Assembly (NCBI GenBank): GCA_902530635.1
Contig: CACABC010000003.1
Span: forward strand, 49,185-113,184
DNA length: 64,000 nt
From: an uncultured Pelagibacteraceae bacterium
Lineage (GTDB): Bacteria > Pseudomonadota > Alphaproteobacteria > Pelagibacterales > Pelagibacteraceae
Reading direction: 5' to 3'
Shown here: positions 55,506 to 63,960 of the stretch, in pieces
Position numbering within the stretch: the stretch's first letter is position 1
How the letters are laid out: each line of letters starts with the position of its first letter
Translations under genes and position numbers: made by a program
Notes under the pieces: model-generated
Seen by the model: only the letters and a program-made list of their open reading frames with translations
The model's database searches: none
What the model was told of the DNA's origin: nothing

Positions 55506-55999
55506 GATTTCTTCTACTTTTAATATTTATTTTCAGTTGTGCAAATTTAAATAATTATGGAACAAAAAAAATATATATATGTGGAGATCATCCTTGTGCC
55601 AATAAAAAAGAAGTTAAAAGTTATTTTGAGAACAATATTTCTATTGAGGTATATACAGTTGCATCCAAAAAAAGAAAAGAAAATCAATATGATCTTGTTC
55701 AATTAAATATGTCTAAAGAAGAAAAAGATAAATATGTTTCTTTTACTGAAAGCAAAAAAAGAATTAAAAATAAAGTAAAAAATAGGAAAAATAATAAAAA
55801 AATTGTATTAAAAAATGAAAATAAAGTAAAACAAATTGCAAAAAAATCAGTTAAGCAGAAAAAGCAAAGAGAAAAAACTTTACCAAACTTAACTTTAGTT
55901 AGACTTTGTAAAAATCTTAATGAATGTGATATAGATGAGGTAGCTAAAGTTATTTTAAATATGGACAAAACTAAAAAATACCCAGATTTAAGTCAATAA
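55502..55999 (+). CDS. Lysine-rich putative lipoprotein, function unknown
   Basis: Unrecognised 165-residue protein. Residues 1-12 are hydrophobic and end in the lipobox-like IFSC (Cys13), so it is probably a lipoprotein. A first domain contains ICGDHPCANKKE (two Cys and one His in seven residues) and EVYTVASKK. The middle (~80-130) is almost pure Lys/Asn/Arg/Glu. A last segment, LVRLCKNLNECDIDEVAKVI, has another Cys pair. It lies between argC and hom with a four-base overlap upstream and a two-base gap downstream. Confidence 0.7.
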   Translation: MRFLLLLIFIFSCANLNNYGTKKIYICGDHPCANKKEVKSYFENNISIEVYTVASKKRKENQYDLVQLNMSKEEKDKYVSFTESKKRIKNKVKNRKNNKKIVLKNENKVKQIAKKSVKQKKQREKTLPNLTLVRLCKNLNECDIDEVAKVILNMDKTKKYPDLSQ

Positions 56000-56001
56000 A
56001 A

Positions 56002-57300
56002 ATGTACAGAAATAAGAAAATTAATATAGCAATTGTTGGTCTTGGAAATATTGGTATAAATTTATACTCGCATTTAATTAAGAATAAAAAAAATATCATA
56101 AAAAAAAATAATATCAATTTTGATATAAAATATGTTTCTGCAAAGAATAAAAATAAAAAAAGAAAAATTAAGATTCCTAAAAAAAAATGGCTTAAAAATT
56201 ATCTTCAAGCTGCAAAATTAAAAGATATTGATATTGTTATTGAATTAATGGGAGGGTCACAAGGACCAGCTAAAAAACTGGTATTTACTGCAATCAAAAA
56301 CGGTAAGCATGTTGTAACCGCCAACAAAGCTTTAATATCAAAATATGGTGATATTTTATCATTACTTGCAGAAAAGAAAAAAGTTAATTTAGAATTTGAA
56401 GCTGCTGTTGCTGGAGGTATTCCCATAATAAGAACTTTAAAAGAAGGTCTAATAGCTAATAAAGCTCAAAGAATCTATGGTATATTAAATGGTACATCAA
56501 ATTATATTCTTTCAAATATGGATAAACTAAAAATAGATTTTAAATCAGTTTTAGAAAAAGCAAAAAAATTAGGATATGCAGAGAGCAATCCAAACTCTGA
56601 TTTGAACGGTGAAGACGTTAAATCAAAAATTCAAATTTTATCTTCGCTTGCTTTCAATTGTTTTATAAATAAATCAAAGATTAACCTCGAAGGTATAAAT
56701 AATATTGATGATATAGATATTATAAATGCTGATAACCTTGGTTACAAAATTAAACATATAGGTTTAAGTGAAATAGAAAATGGTAAATTAATACAAAGAG
56801 TACATCCATGTTTAATTAAAAAAGAATCTCAAATTAGTAATGTAAATGGTGTGTTAAATGCAGTAATTATAGAAGGTAAACCAATTGGAAAATTTGTTCT
56901 TAAAGGAGAAGGTGCTGGTCCTGGCCCTACCACTTCTGCTCTTGTATCAGATATATGTTCTGTTTTAAGGGGAAATTTAAAATTCCCTTTCTCTGTTTCA
57001 CATGCAAATAGAAAAAAAATAGCTCCACTAGATATATCTAATAAAATATTTTCCTCATATTTGAGATTGGATGTTATTGATAAAAAAGGTGTTTTATCAT
57101 CAATTACTAAAGTATTATCTAAAAATAAAATTTCAATTAAAAGATTAATTCAAAATCCTTTCAAAGGAAAAAAATCTGCGTCAATCATCATTATATCTCA
57201 CAAAGCAAAAAACAAAAATCTAGTTAAATGTATTAATCAATTGAATAGAAATAATTTTATTTTAAAAAAAGCTAAATTTATTAGAATAGAAGAAATATAA
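56002..57300 (+). CDS. hom: Homoserine dehydrogenase
   Basis: Reduces aspartate semialdehyde to homoserine for Thr and Met. Rossmann motif IVGLGNIGINLYS (~12-24), VTANKALISKYG, LNGTSNYILSNM and GYAESNPNSDLNGEDVKSKI (catalytic region with Asp/Lys) are clear. A C-terminal ACT domain (~350-430, DVIDKKGVLSSITKVLSKN) suggests feedback by an amino acid. 432 residues; not fused to aspartokinase. Confidence 0.95.
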   Translation: MYRNKKINIAIVGLGNIGINLYSHLIKNKKNIIKKNNINFDIKYVSAKNKNKKRKIKIPKKKWLKNYLQAAKLKDIDIVIELMGGSQGPAKKLVFTAIKNGKHVVTANKALISKYGDILSLLAEKKKVNLEFEAAVAGGIPIIRTLKEGLIANKAQRIYGILNGTSNYILSNMDKLKIDFKSVLEKAKKLGYAESNPNSDLNGEDVKSKIQILSSLAFNCFINKSKINLEGINNIDDIDIINADNLGYKIKHIGLSEIENGKLIQRVHPCLIKKESQISNVNGVLNAVIIEGKPIGKFVLKGEGAGPGPTTSALVSDICSVLRGNLKFPFSVSHANRKKIAPLDISNKIFSSYLRLDVIDKKGVLSSITKVLSKNKISIKRLIQNPFKGKKSASIIIISHKAKNKNLVKCINQLNRNNFILKKAKFIRIEEI

Positions 57301-57302
57301 AA

Positions 57303-58244
57303 TTGATAAATCCTGCTTTATTAAACAAATTTATTACAGTCTCTGAGAGAGCAGCTTATGGTGCATCAAAATACATAGGAAAAAATGATAAAAAATCAGC
57401 AGATCAAGCTGCAGTTGATGAAATGAGATCAGAGCTTAATAAAATTGAAATGAATGGAAAAGTTGTAATAGGAGAAGGCGAAATGGACGAAGCACCAATG
57501 TTATTTATTGGAGAAAAAATTGGAACTGGTACTGGTGATGATTTAGAAATCGCAGTTGATCCATTAGAGGGTACAAATTTTGTAGCAAAAAATTTACCAA
57601 ATGCCATATCTGTATTATCAGTTGCGAACAAGGGCAGTATACTATCCGCCCCAGACACCTATATGGAAAAGATTGCTGTTGGTTCAGGATTACCGCCTAA
57701 TCTAATTGATCTAGACAATTCAGTTGAAAAAAATATTAAATTACTAGCAGATGCAAAGAATAAAAAAATTCACCAAATTACTGCTTGTATTCTTAAAAGG
57801 CCACGTCATGATAAAATTATTTCAATTTTAAACTCATTAAATGTTAAAATTAATTTCATTCAAGATGGTGATGTTACCGGTGTAATTTCCGTTGTAGACA
57901 AAAATTCCCCTATAGATATTTATTTAGGTGTTGGTGGAGGCCCAGAAGGTGTTTTGGCAGCTTCCGCATTAGCATGTTTGGGTGGACAGATGCAAACTAG
58001 ATTGGTTCTTAATAATCAAAATGAAATTAATAGAGCAAAAAAATTAGGTATTAACGATCTATCTAAAAAATATAACATCGAAGATATGGTAAGTGGGGAT
58101 GTAATTTTTTGTGCAACTGGAGTTACAGACGGAGAAATGTTGAAAGGTATTAAGGACAGGGGAGATTCGTTCGAAGCTTCGTCTTATGTTTTGCATAAAA
58201 ATCTAAAAGTTTCTAAAAAAATTACTAATTTAATTAAAAAATGA
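57303..58244 (+). CDS. glpX: Fructose-1,6-bisphosphatase class II
   Basis: Gluconeogenic hydrolysis of fructose-1,6-bisphosphate. VSERAAYGASKYIG near residue 13, VVIGEGEMDEAPML near 55, VDPLEGTNFVAKNLPNAI near 87 and GVGGGPEGVLAAS are diagnostic of the GlpX type. 313 residues. The start appears to be TTG at 57303, two bases after hom. Overlaps recJ by four bases. Confidence 0.94.
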   Translation: MINPALLNKFITVSERAAYGASKYIGKNDKKSADQAAVDEMRSELNKIEMNGKVVIGEGEMDEAPMLFIGEKIGTGTGDDLEIAVDPLEGTNFVAKNLPNAISVLSVANKGSILSAPDTYMEKIAVGSGLPPNLIDLDNSVEKNIKLLADAKNKKIHQITACILKRPRHDKIISILNSLNVKINFIQDGDVTGVISVVDKNSPIDIYLGVGGGPEGVLAASALACLGGQMQTRLVLNNQNEINRAKKLGINDLSKKYNIEDMVSGDVIFCATGVTDGEMLKGIKDRGDSFEASSYVLHKNLKVSKKITNLIKK

Positions 58245-60025
58245 ATATCAACTCGGTTTTAGGAAAAAATTGGACTCCTAAAAACTACAATGAAGAAACT
58301 GTCAAATTTTTAAAAGAAAACTTTAACCTCAGTGAAATTGTTGCAAGATTAATTGCAATTAGAAAAATTAAAATTGAAGATGTTAATATTTTCTTAAAAC
58401 CAAAAATTAAAAATTTATTACCAAATCCATTTATTTTAAAAGATATGGACAAAGCAGTTAACAGGACTTTCCAAGCAATAATTAATAAAGAAATAGCAGG
58501 AATTTTTGGTGATTATGATGTTGATGGAGCAACATCAACAGCAATACTTGGAAATTATTTTAATGAAATTAATCATGAAATTAAAATTTACATTCCAGAT
58601 AGAAAAATAGAAGGATATGGCCCTAGTATTAATGGTTTTGAAAAACTAATATCTCAAGGGGCTAAATTAATTTTTACTGTAGATTGTGGAACCTTATCTT
58701 TTGAAACAATTGAATTTTTCAAAAAAAAAAATACTGATGTTTTAGTTTTCGACCATCATCAATCGGAATTAAAATTACCAAATGCTGTAAGCATTGTGAA
58801 TCCAAATCGTTTTGATGACGAATCAAAACTTAATTATTTATGTGCAGCTGGTGTTTGTCTGATGTTTTTAATAGCTTTAAACAAAAAATTACGAGAATCA
58901 AATTGGTTTGATAATAATAATATTAAAGAACCCAATTTAATTAATTATCTTGATTTAGTTTCTTTAGGAACAGTATGTGATGTTGTGCCATTAATTGGTT
59001 TAAATAGAGCGATTGTTAGTCAGGGTTTAAAAGTCTTTAAAAAAAAATCAAATTTAGGTTTAAACATCTTAAAAAATATATGTGGTATAGAAACAAATAT
59101 TACCACTTATCATCTTGGTTATATTTTAGGACCAAGAATAAATGCTGGTGGTAGGGTTGGAAAAAGTTCTCATGGTGCGAATTTATTATTAAGCAAGAAT
59201 TCTAAAGAAATTTTTAAAATTGCAAGTGAGCTTGACTCATTTAATAAAAAGAGAAAATTAATTGAAACTCAAATGCTTAACAATATCGAAAGTAAGGTTA
59301 AAAATAACGCTAATGAACCAGTAATTGTTTTGTCAGGACATAATTTGCATGGTGGAGTTATTGGAATTATTGCTGCAAGGATTAAAGACAAATATAATAA
59401 ACCAACAATTGTAATTTCAGTTGAAAAGGGCCTAGGTCGTGCATCTGCTAGGTCTGTATTAGGTTTTGATATAGGTAAAATTATTTTAAATGCAATAGAA
59501 AAAAATATCCTCAAAAAAGGTGGTGGTCATAAAATGGCAGGAGGTTTTACTATTGAAGAAAATAAAATCTTTGAGTTTAAAGAATATATAAATAATAAAT
59601 TTTCAAAAGTTTTAAAAAGTATAGACAAAAATGACATTCTTTCTTTTGACTCAAAAATATCTGCATCAGCATTAAATGAAGATTTTTACTCAGAAGTTAA
59701 TACATTGTCACCATTCGGTTCTGGTAATCCAGAGCCCAGATTTGTTATTGAAAATTTAGAATTATTAAAATCCTCAATCGTTGGTGATAGACATATAAAA
59801 TCAATCTTTGTTGCCTCAGATGGATCAGTTGTCAAAAGCGTGACATTTAATGCAGTAAAAAGTAATTTAGAAAGCTATTTATTATCAAAAAAACGTAAAA
59901 AAATTAATATTGTTGGAAAAATTAGTCTTAATGAATGGAAGGGTGAAAAAAATGTAGAGTTTATTATCGATGATATTTCTGTTAATAAGACAATCAATAA
60001 TTCGGTCCCATCGTCTAACGGTTAG
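58241..60025 (+). CDS. recJ: Single-stranded-DNA-specific exonuclease RecJ
   Basis: 5'-3' ssDNA exonuclease used with RecO-type recombination and mismatch repair. DHH domain with GDYDVDGATST (~86-96) and VFDHHQSEL (~167-175); DHHA1 domain with GGGHKMAGGF (~426-435); then an OB fold. 594 residues. The stop TAG (60023-60025) and the last six sense codons lie inside the tRNA-Glu gene, so the 3' end of this frame is shared with a structural RNA. Confidence 0.95.
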   Translation: MNINSVLGKNWTPKNYNEETVKFLKENFNLSEIVARLIAIRKIKIEDVNIFLKPKIKNLLPNPFILKDMDKAVNRTFQAIINKEIAGIFGDYDVDGATSTAILGNYFNEINHEIKIYIPDRKIEGYGPSINGFEKLISQGAKLIFTVDCGTLSFETIEFFKKKNTDVLVFDHHQSELKLPNAVSIVNPNRFDDESKLNYLCAAGVCLMFLIALNKKLRESNWFDNNNIKEPNLINYLDLVSLGTVCDVVPLIGLNRAIVSQGLKVFKKKSNLGLNILKNICGIETNITTYHLGYILGPRINAGGRVGKSSHGANLLLSKNSKEIFKIASELDSFNKKRKLIETQMLNNIESKVKNNANEPVIVLSGHNLHGGVIGIIAARIKDKYNKPTIVISVEKGLGRASARSVLGFDIGKIILNAIEKNILKKGGGHKMAGGFTIEENKIFEFKEYINNKFSKVLKSIDKNDILSFDSKISASALNEDFYSEVNTLSPFGSGNPEPRFVIENLELLKSSIVGDRHIKSIFVASDGSVVKSVTFNAVKSNLESYLLSKKRKKINIVGKISLNEWKGEKNVEFIIDDISVNKTINNSVPSSNG

Positions 60026-60078
60026 GACAGATGGTTTTCAATCATCTAATCGGGGTTCGATTCCCCGTGGGACCGCCA
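60004..60078 (+). tRNA. tRNA-Glu (anticodon TTC), overlapping the recJ 3' end
   Basis: Acceptor GGTCCCA (60004-60010) pairs with TGGGACC (60068-60074). The anticodon stem GATGG/TCATC (one G-T) closes loop TTTTCAA, giving anticodon TTC. T-arm CGGGG-TTCGATT-CCCCG. Discriminator G and encoded CCA at 60076-60078. The first 22 bases are also the last codons and stop of recJ on the same strand. No convincing promoter is seen, so it may depend on recJ transcription. This tRNA also supplies Glu-tRNA for heme precursors if the C5 pathway is used. Confidence 0.95.
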
Positions 60079-60113
60079 TAAATTTTTATATTTTCTATTG
60101 TATTTTTAAGCAA

Positions 60114-61400
60114 TTAATTTTTTTTAGTTTTATAAGAAAGACTAATAATTATAGCCAATAATAAAAAAATGATGGTTGCATTATTTGTTGTAAAAAAACT
60201 ACCGGAAGCACGTATTGGAAAAACCTCTACTATAAATACATAAAAAAATGGAGAAAGAATATATTTTATTTTTTCATTTTTAAGAGCAATAAAAGATTTT
60301 TTTATAGACAATATTATAATTGATAGGAATAAAATCAAACCTACCGCACCCAGATCAGATAAAATTTCTAAATAATAATTGTGTGGATGAATATTACAGG
60401 TGGTTCTTACATTAATCGATTCTATTTTCCTTTTTGGACAATTGTATCTAAAAGATTTTAAGCCACCACCTATATATTTATTGAGTTGCCATGTAGAAAA
60501 ACCTGACTCAAATTCATGAAGATAAGTATGTTTATTTTCATAAGGTATATCATTATCTGAACCTAACAATTCATTATAATAAGATGATAATATATTTTTA
60601 GAAGCTTGATAAAAACCTTTATAATAAGTTTTTATTGGCTCGTTTACACTAAACACTAATGTCACTATTATTAAAACTGTTAAAAATATATGAAGTATAT
60701 ATTTTTTTAGAGTGTTGGTATTTAAAAATACAAGAAATATTCCAAAAAGAAAAAGCAATAAAGACATTCTGTTACCTGAAAAAATAATAGATAAAATCGT
60801 TACTAAGAATAATAAAGTCAATATTAATATTTTAATTCTAGTATCATTAATTTTTATTAGAAGCATAAAACCAAAAAAAAGAAAAAAAGAAAACTTTTGA
60901 ATAAAACCTCCAGCAATTGCCTCTGTGTTAAAGGGTCCTGTTAATTTGTTTGTTAATGGACTAGTAAAACCAAATAGGTCTTTACCATTAAAAAATTGGA
61001 ATATTATATCTATACTTACAAATAATGATAATAATCCAAATAAGTAAAATAAAAATTTATAGTTAATTTGCTCTTTATCGGTTATTAATCTTATTGCAAA
61101 ATATAAAAATATATATCTTAAAAAAAGCAAGCTTTTATAAATTATTGTCAAATCTTTATTCTGTGTATATCCAAAAAAATAAGATTCTGTTGTATTCCAT
61201 AATCCAGTCATGATTATATACAAAAAAGCAAATATCATTAATTTATCAACGATATTGAATTTTAACCTTTCTCCTTTGTTATAAAGAAAAAAACCTGCGA
61301 GGATAATTATAAAAACATTTAAATTTAATATAAAATTACCAAGAATGTAGCTCAACGGTATGAAGGAAATTAAACCAGTTAAAATATTTTGTTTTGACAC
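60114..61400 (-). CDS. O-antigen ligase/polymerase-like membrane protein (Wzy/WaaL family)
   Basis: 428 residues with about 11-12 membrane segments. The central periplasmic loop (~265-345) is typical of the O-antigen ligase family: HTYLHEFESGFSTWQLNKYIGGGLKSFR followed by NIHPHNYYLEILSDLGAVG, where HPHNYYLE...GxxG is the family hallmark. It could ligate a polysaccharide to lipid A or polymerise it. No glycosyltransferases are adjacent. Isolated minus-strand gene, divergent from the dehydrogenase across 113 bases. Confidence 0.82.
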   Translation of the reverse strand: MSKQNILTGLISFIPLSYILGNFILNLNVFIIILAGFFLYNKGERLKFNIVDKLMIFAFLYIIMTGLWNTTESYFFGYTQNKDLTIIYKSLLFLRYIFLYFAIRLITDKEQINYKFLFYLFGLLSLFVSIDIIFQFFNGKDLFGFTSPLTNKLTGPFNTEAIAGGFIQKFSFFLFFGFMLLIKINDTRIKILILTLLFLVTILSIIFSGNRMSLLLFLFGIFLVFLNTNTLKKYILHIFLTVLIIVTLVFSVNEPIKTYYKGFYQASKNILSSYYNELLGSDNDIPYENKHTYLHEFESGFSTWQLNKYIGGGLKSFRYNCPKRKIESINVRTTCNIHPHNYYLEILSDLGAVGLILFLSIIILSIKKSFIALKNEKIKYILSPFFYVFIVEVFPIRASGSFFTTNNATIIFLLLAIIISLSYKTKKN

Positions 61401-61513
61401 ATAAATTAATTAAATCATACAAAGAATATTTTCAAGTTGCATCGATACCAATTTTATGTCTTAAATATGATATATACAGAATAAACCGTTAATGTCTTAA
61501 GAGACTCAGTTAT
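61401..61513. other. Longest gene-free stretch (113 bases), divergent control region
   Basis: Between the ligase-like gene (-) and the dehydrogenase gene (+). It contains ATGTCTTAA twice (61456-61464 and 61492-61500, 36 bases apart) and an AT-rich TATGATATATAC segment that could hold a -10. The second copy is part of GTCTTAAGAGAC, with 4-base inverted arms. Nothing else is recognised. Confidence 0.4.
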
Positions 61514-62470
61514 ATGTTCAAAATTGGAATAATAGAACAAATAGATCAGGATGGAATCAATCTTTTAAGGGAACATCCAAATTTTAATTATGAAATTATT
61601 AATGATGTATCTAAAGAGAATTTAATCAAAGTTTTACCTAAATTTGATGGAGTAACATTAAGAGTTGTAAAATTAAATGAAGATCTATTAAAGAATTGTA
61701 AAAATCTAAAAGTTATTTCAAGACATGGTGTTGGTGTAGATAATGTTGATTTAAAATATTTAAAAAATAATAATATAAATTTATTAATTACAGCCACTGC
61801 AAATGCTGTTTCTGTGGCTGAACATGTCATGTACATGATATTAACTCTCTCCAAGGGAATAACTTCTTATGATAGAATTGTTAGATCCGGTGAATTTAAA
61901 ACAAAAGTCAATGAAATTGTAACATATGAACTTTTTAATAAAAAAATTATAATTGCTGGTTTTGGAAGAATAGGAAAAAATTTAATAAAAAGATGTTTAG
62001 GTTTTGAAATGGAGGTTCACGTTTATGATCCCTTTGTTAGTTCAGAAATTATAGAGTCTTTTGGTGGAAAAAAAATAAATGATCTATCTTCTAATTTAAA
62101 AAAAACAGATTTTCTGTCTATTCATATGCCTCTAAACAAGGACACAAAAAACTTAATAAATTTAAAAACTTTAAAGACCATGAAAAAGGAGGCGATCATT
62201 GTTAATACCGCTAGAGGTGGAATTATAAATGAACATGATTTAAACGAAGCATTAAATAAAAAATATATTTTTGCAGCTGGTTTAGATGTTTTTGACAAAG
62301 AGCCTCCAGATTCAAATAATCCATTATTAAAAAATGAAAAAGTCCTTTTAAGTCCTCACTCTGCAACTTTTACAAAAGAATGTAAATCCAGAATGAGTAT
62401 TGAAACAGTTCAAAACTTAATTGATTTTTTTGAAAATAAAATAAATGATAATATGATATATAAATTATGA
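61514..62470 (+). CDS. D-isomer-specific 2-hydroxyacid dehydrogenase (3-phosphoglycerate dehydrogenase-like)
   Basis: NAD-dependent dehydrogenase fold: RHGVGVDNVDLKYL (~75-88), Rossmann IAGFGRIGKNLIKR (~147-160), catalytic Arg in NTARGGIINEHDL, Glu in DVFDKEPP and His in LSPHSATFT. 318 residues, without the ACT-type C-terminus of full SerA. It may act on 3-phosphoglycerate, hydroxypyruvate or another D-2-hydroxyacid. Four-base overlap with the next gene suggests a two-gene unit. Confidence 0.85.
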   Translation: MFKIGIIEQIDQDGINLLREHPNFNYEIINDVSKENLIKVLPKFDGVTLRVVKLNEDLLKNCKNLKVISRHGVGVDNVDLKYLKNNNINLLITATANAVSVAEHVMYMILTLSKGITSYDRIVRSGEFKTKVNEIVTYELFNKKIIIAGFGRIGKNLIKRCLGFEMEVHVYDPFVSSEIIESFGGKKINDLSSNLKKTDFLSIHMPLNKDTKNLINLKTLKTMKKEAIIVNTARGGIINEHDLNEALNKKYIFAAGLDVFDKEPPDSNNPLLKNEKVLLSPHSATFTKECKSRMSIETVQNLIDFFENKINDNMIYKL

Positions 62471-62979
62471 TTGGTATTTTAAATAGAATAAAAAAATTTG
62501 GTTTACTCGAAATATTAGTTTTCTTATCGGCATTTTATGTTGTCTCAATGCTTATCTGGACAGCATCTACTAGATCTGCTGTTGAGGAAAAAGCTAATAC
62601 TGTTAAATCAAATCATAAAATCATTGTTGATTTAATTAATTCTGAAATTAATCAATGTGATCAAGGTGATAAAAACTCTACAACAAAATGGGGCGATCAA
62701 TGCAATGGTGCCTGGTCGTCTGATAAAGTTGTTAAATACATTAATTTAAATATGAAATTAATAAATCCATATTCATCAACTAACGAAATTATTAAATTAG
62801 CTCAAGATCCAAGATTACAAGCAGAAGGAAAGGCTGGTCAATCAACTGAAATGGGTGTTGTTTTTTTGAGCTTTAAAAAGTTTATGTCTGACCCTGGTTC
62901 TGAATGGGTAATTGGAACTTGCGTTAAATCGCCATGCGTAGCTGCTGGTAATAATGAACTTACATCTGTTTATAGATAA
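62467..62979 (+). CDS. Membrane-anchored pilin-like protein, function unknown
   Basis: Unrecognised 170-residue protein. Short basic N-terminus (NRIKKFG), then a single hydrophobic helix (~13-31), then an amphipathic helix (~36-62) and a soluble part with four Cys (64, 79, 152, 157) that could form two disulfides. The KKFG/LLEILVFL junction resembles a type IV prepilin cleavage site, but Glu is at +3 rather than +5 and FTLI is missing. Coupled to the dehydrogenase by a four-base overlap. A pilin-like or anchored periplasmic protein is inference. Confidence 0.65.
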   Translation: MIGILNRIKKFGLLEILVFLSAFYVVSMLIWTASTRSAVEEKANTVKSNHKIIVDLINSEINQCDQGDKNSTTKWGDQCNGAWSSDKVVKYINLNMKLINPYSSTNEIIKLAQDPRLQAEGKAGQSTEMGVVFLSFKKFMSDPGSEWVIGTCVKSPCVAAGNNELTSVYR

Positions 62980-62987
62980 ATTATTAA

Positions 62988-63014
62988 TTGAAATTCATCT
63001 TTTTTAAATATAAT
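62988..63014 (+). promoter_or_regulatory. Predicted promoter of tRNA-Lys
   Basis: TTGAAA (62988-62993), a short 15-base spacer and a perfect TATAAT (63009-63014). The start point near 63021 would give about ten bases of 5' leader to be removed by RNase P. Confidence 0.45.
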
Positions 63015-63030
63015 AAGTAATTCTTCTATT

Positions 63031-63106
63031 GGGCCGTTAGCTCAGCTGGTAGAGCACTTCCCTTTTAAGGAAGGTGTCGTTGGTTCGAATCCAACACGGC
63101 TCACCA
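63031..63106 (+). tRNA. tRNA-Lys (anticodon TTT)
   Basis: 76 bases. Acceptor GGGCCGT pairs with ACGGCTC (one G-T pair), D-arm GCTCAGCTGGTAGAGC, anticodon stem CTTCC/GGAAG with loop CTTTTAA (anticodon TTT), and T-arm GTTGG-TTCGAAT-CCAAC. Discriminator A and encoded CCA at 63104-63106. Lys AAA is the dominant charged codon of this genome. Five bases separate it from the stop of the convergent M48 gene. Confidence 0.96.
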
Positions 63107-63111
63107 CTAAT

Positions 63112-63960
63112 TTAAGTTTTAATTGGTGGATATTCTATTATTATTTTGTTGATCCAACCTTCCAGGTTTTCGATCCTTTTGCTACTAGATGGGTGTGTAC
63201 TTAAAAATTGAGGAGGCTCTTTACCTTTATTTGCTTCCTTCATTCGTTCCCACAACTTTACAGATTCTTTAATATTAAATCCAGATAATGATGAAAAAAT
63301 TAATCCTAGATAATCAGCTTCTGTTTCCTGCTTTCTTCCAAAAGGATTCATAATTCCTAACTGAAAAATATCCATACCAGTTGCTCTGCCCACAGTATTC
63401 CTAGTCCTATTAATTGTACCTCCGAGAAAAATATCAGCAACTTGTGTTCCAACATTAACAGCCATCGCTTGACTCATTCTTTCAACACTATGTTTTGCAA
63501 CAGCATGAGCAATTTCATGACCCATTATTGCGGCTAATCCGTCTTCATTTTTTGCAACATCAAGAATACCAGAAAAAACAGCAATCTTTCCACCGGGCAT
63601 ACACCAAGCATTTTTAATCTTTTTGTTGTCAACCAATATATATTCCCACTGAAAGTTTTCTGTAGGATCAGTCTCATTCTTTTGATTAAAAAAACTTGTA
63701 ACTGAATTCTCGATTTTTTCACCTATCTTAATTATACTGTTTAAGTCACTTCCGGATGTAATTAATTTTGATTTAGATTTTTTTTTGAAGTTTTCATATG
63801 CTTTCGCAGCTTGTCTATTTATCACGCTTTCTGGATACAGAGTTAATTGCTTACGTTCTGTAATTGGGACAGTAGCACAAGATGTTAAAAAAAAGCCTGA
63901 ACATGAACACCCAATTAATTCGAGAAATTTTCTTCTATTTATGATATGACTTTTACTCAT
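63112..63960 (-). CDS. M48 family metalloprotease, putative Tat-exported lipoprotein
   Basis: Periplasmic zinc protease of the LoiP/YcaL-like group, which acts in envelope quality control. MGHEIAHAVAKHS gives HExxH at His148-Glu149-His152; the third ligand Glu is in QETEADYLG. PGGKIAVFSGIL precedes it as usual. The N-terminus has twin arginines (NRRKFLELIG) and a lipobox LTSC (Cys28), so Tat export with lipidation is likely. 282 residues. Complete within the window; upstream sequence 63961-64000 is AT-rich with no feature identified. Confidence 0.9.
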   Translation of the reverse strand: MSKSHIINRRKFLELIGCSCSGFFLTSCATVPITERKQLTLYPESVINRQAAKAYENFKKKSKSKLITSGSDLNSIIKIGEKIENSVTSFFNQKNETDPTENFQWEYILVDNKKIKNAWCMPGGKIAVFSGILDVAKNEDGLAAIMGHEIAHAVAKHSVERMSQAMAVNVGTQVADIFLGGTINRTRNTVGRATGMDIFQLGIMNPFGRKQETEADYLGLIFSSLSGFNIKESVKLWERMKEANKGKEPPQFLSTHPSSSKRIENLEGWINKIIIEYPPIKT

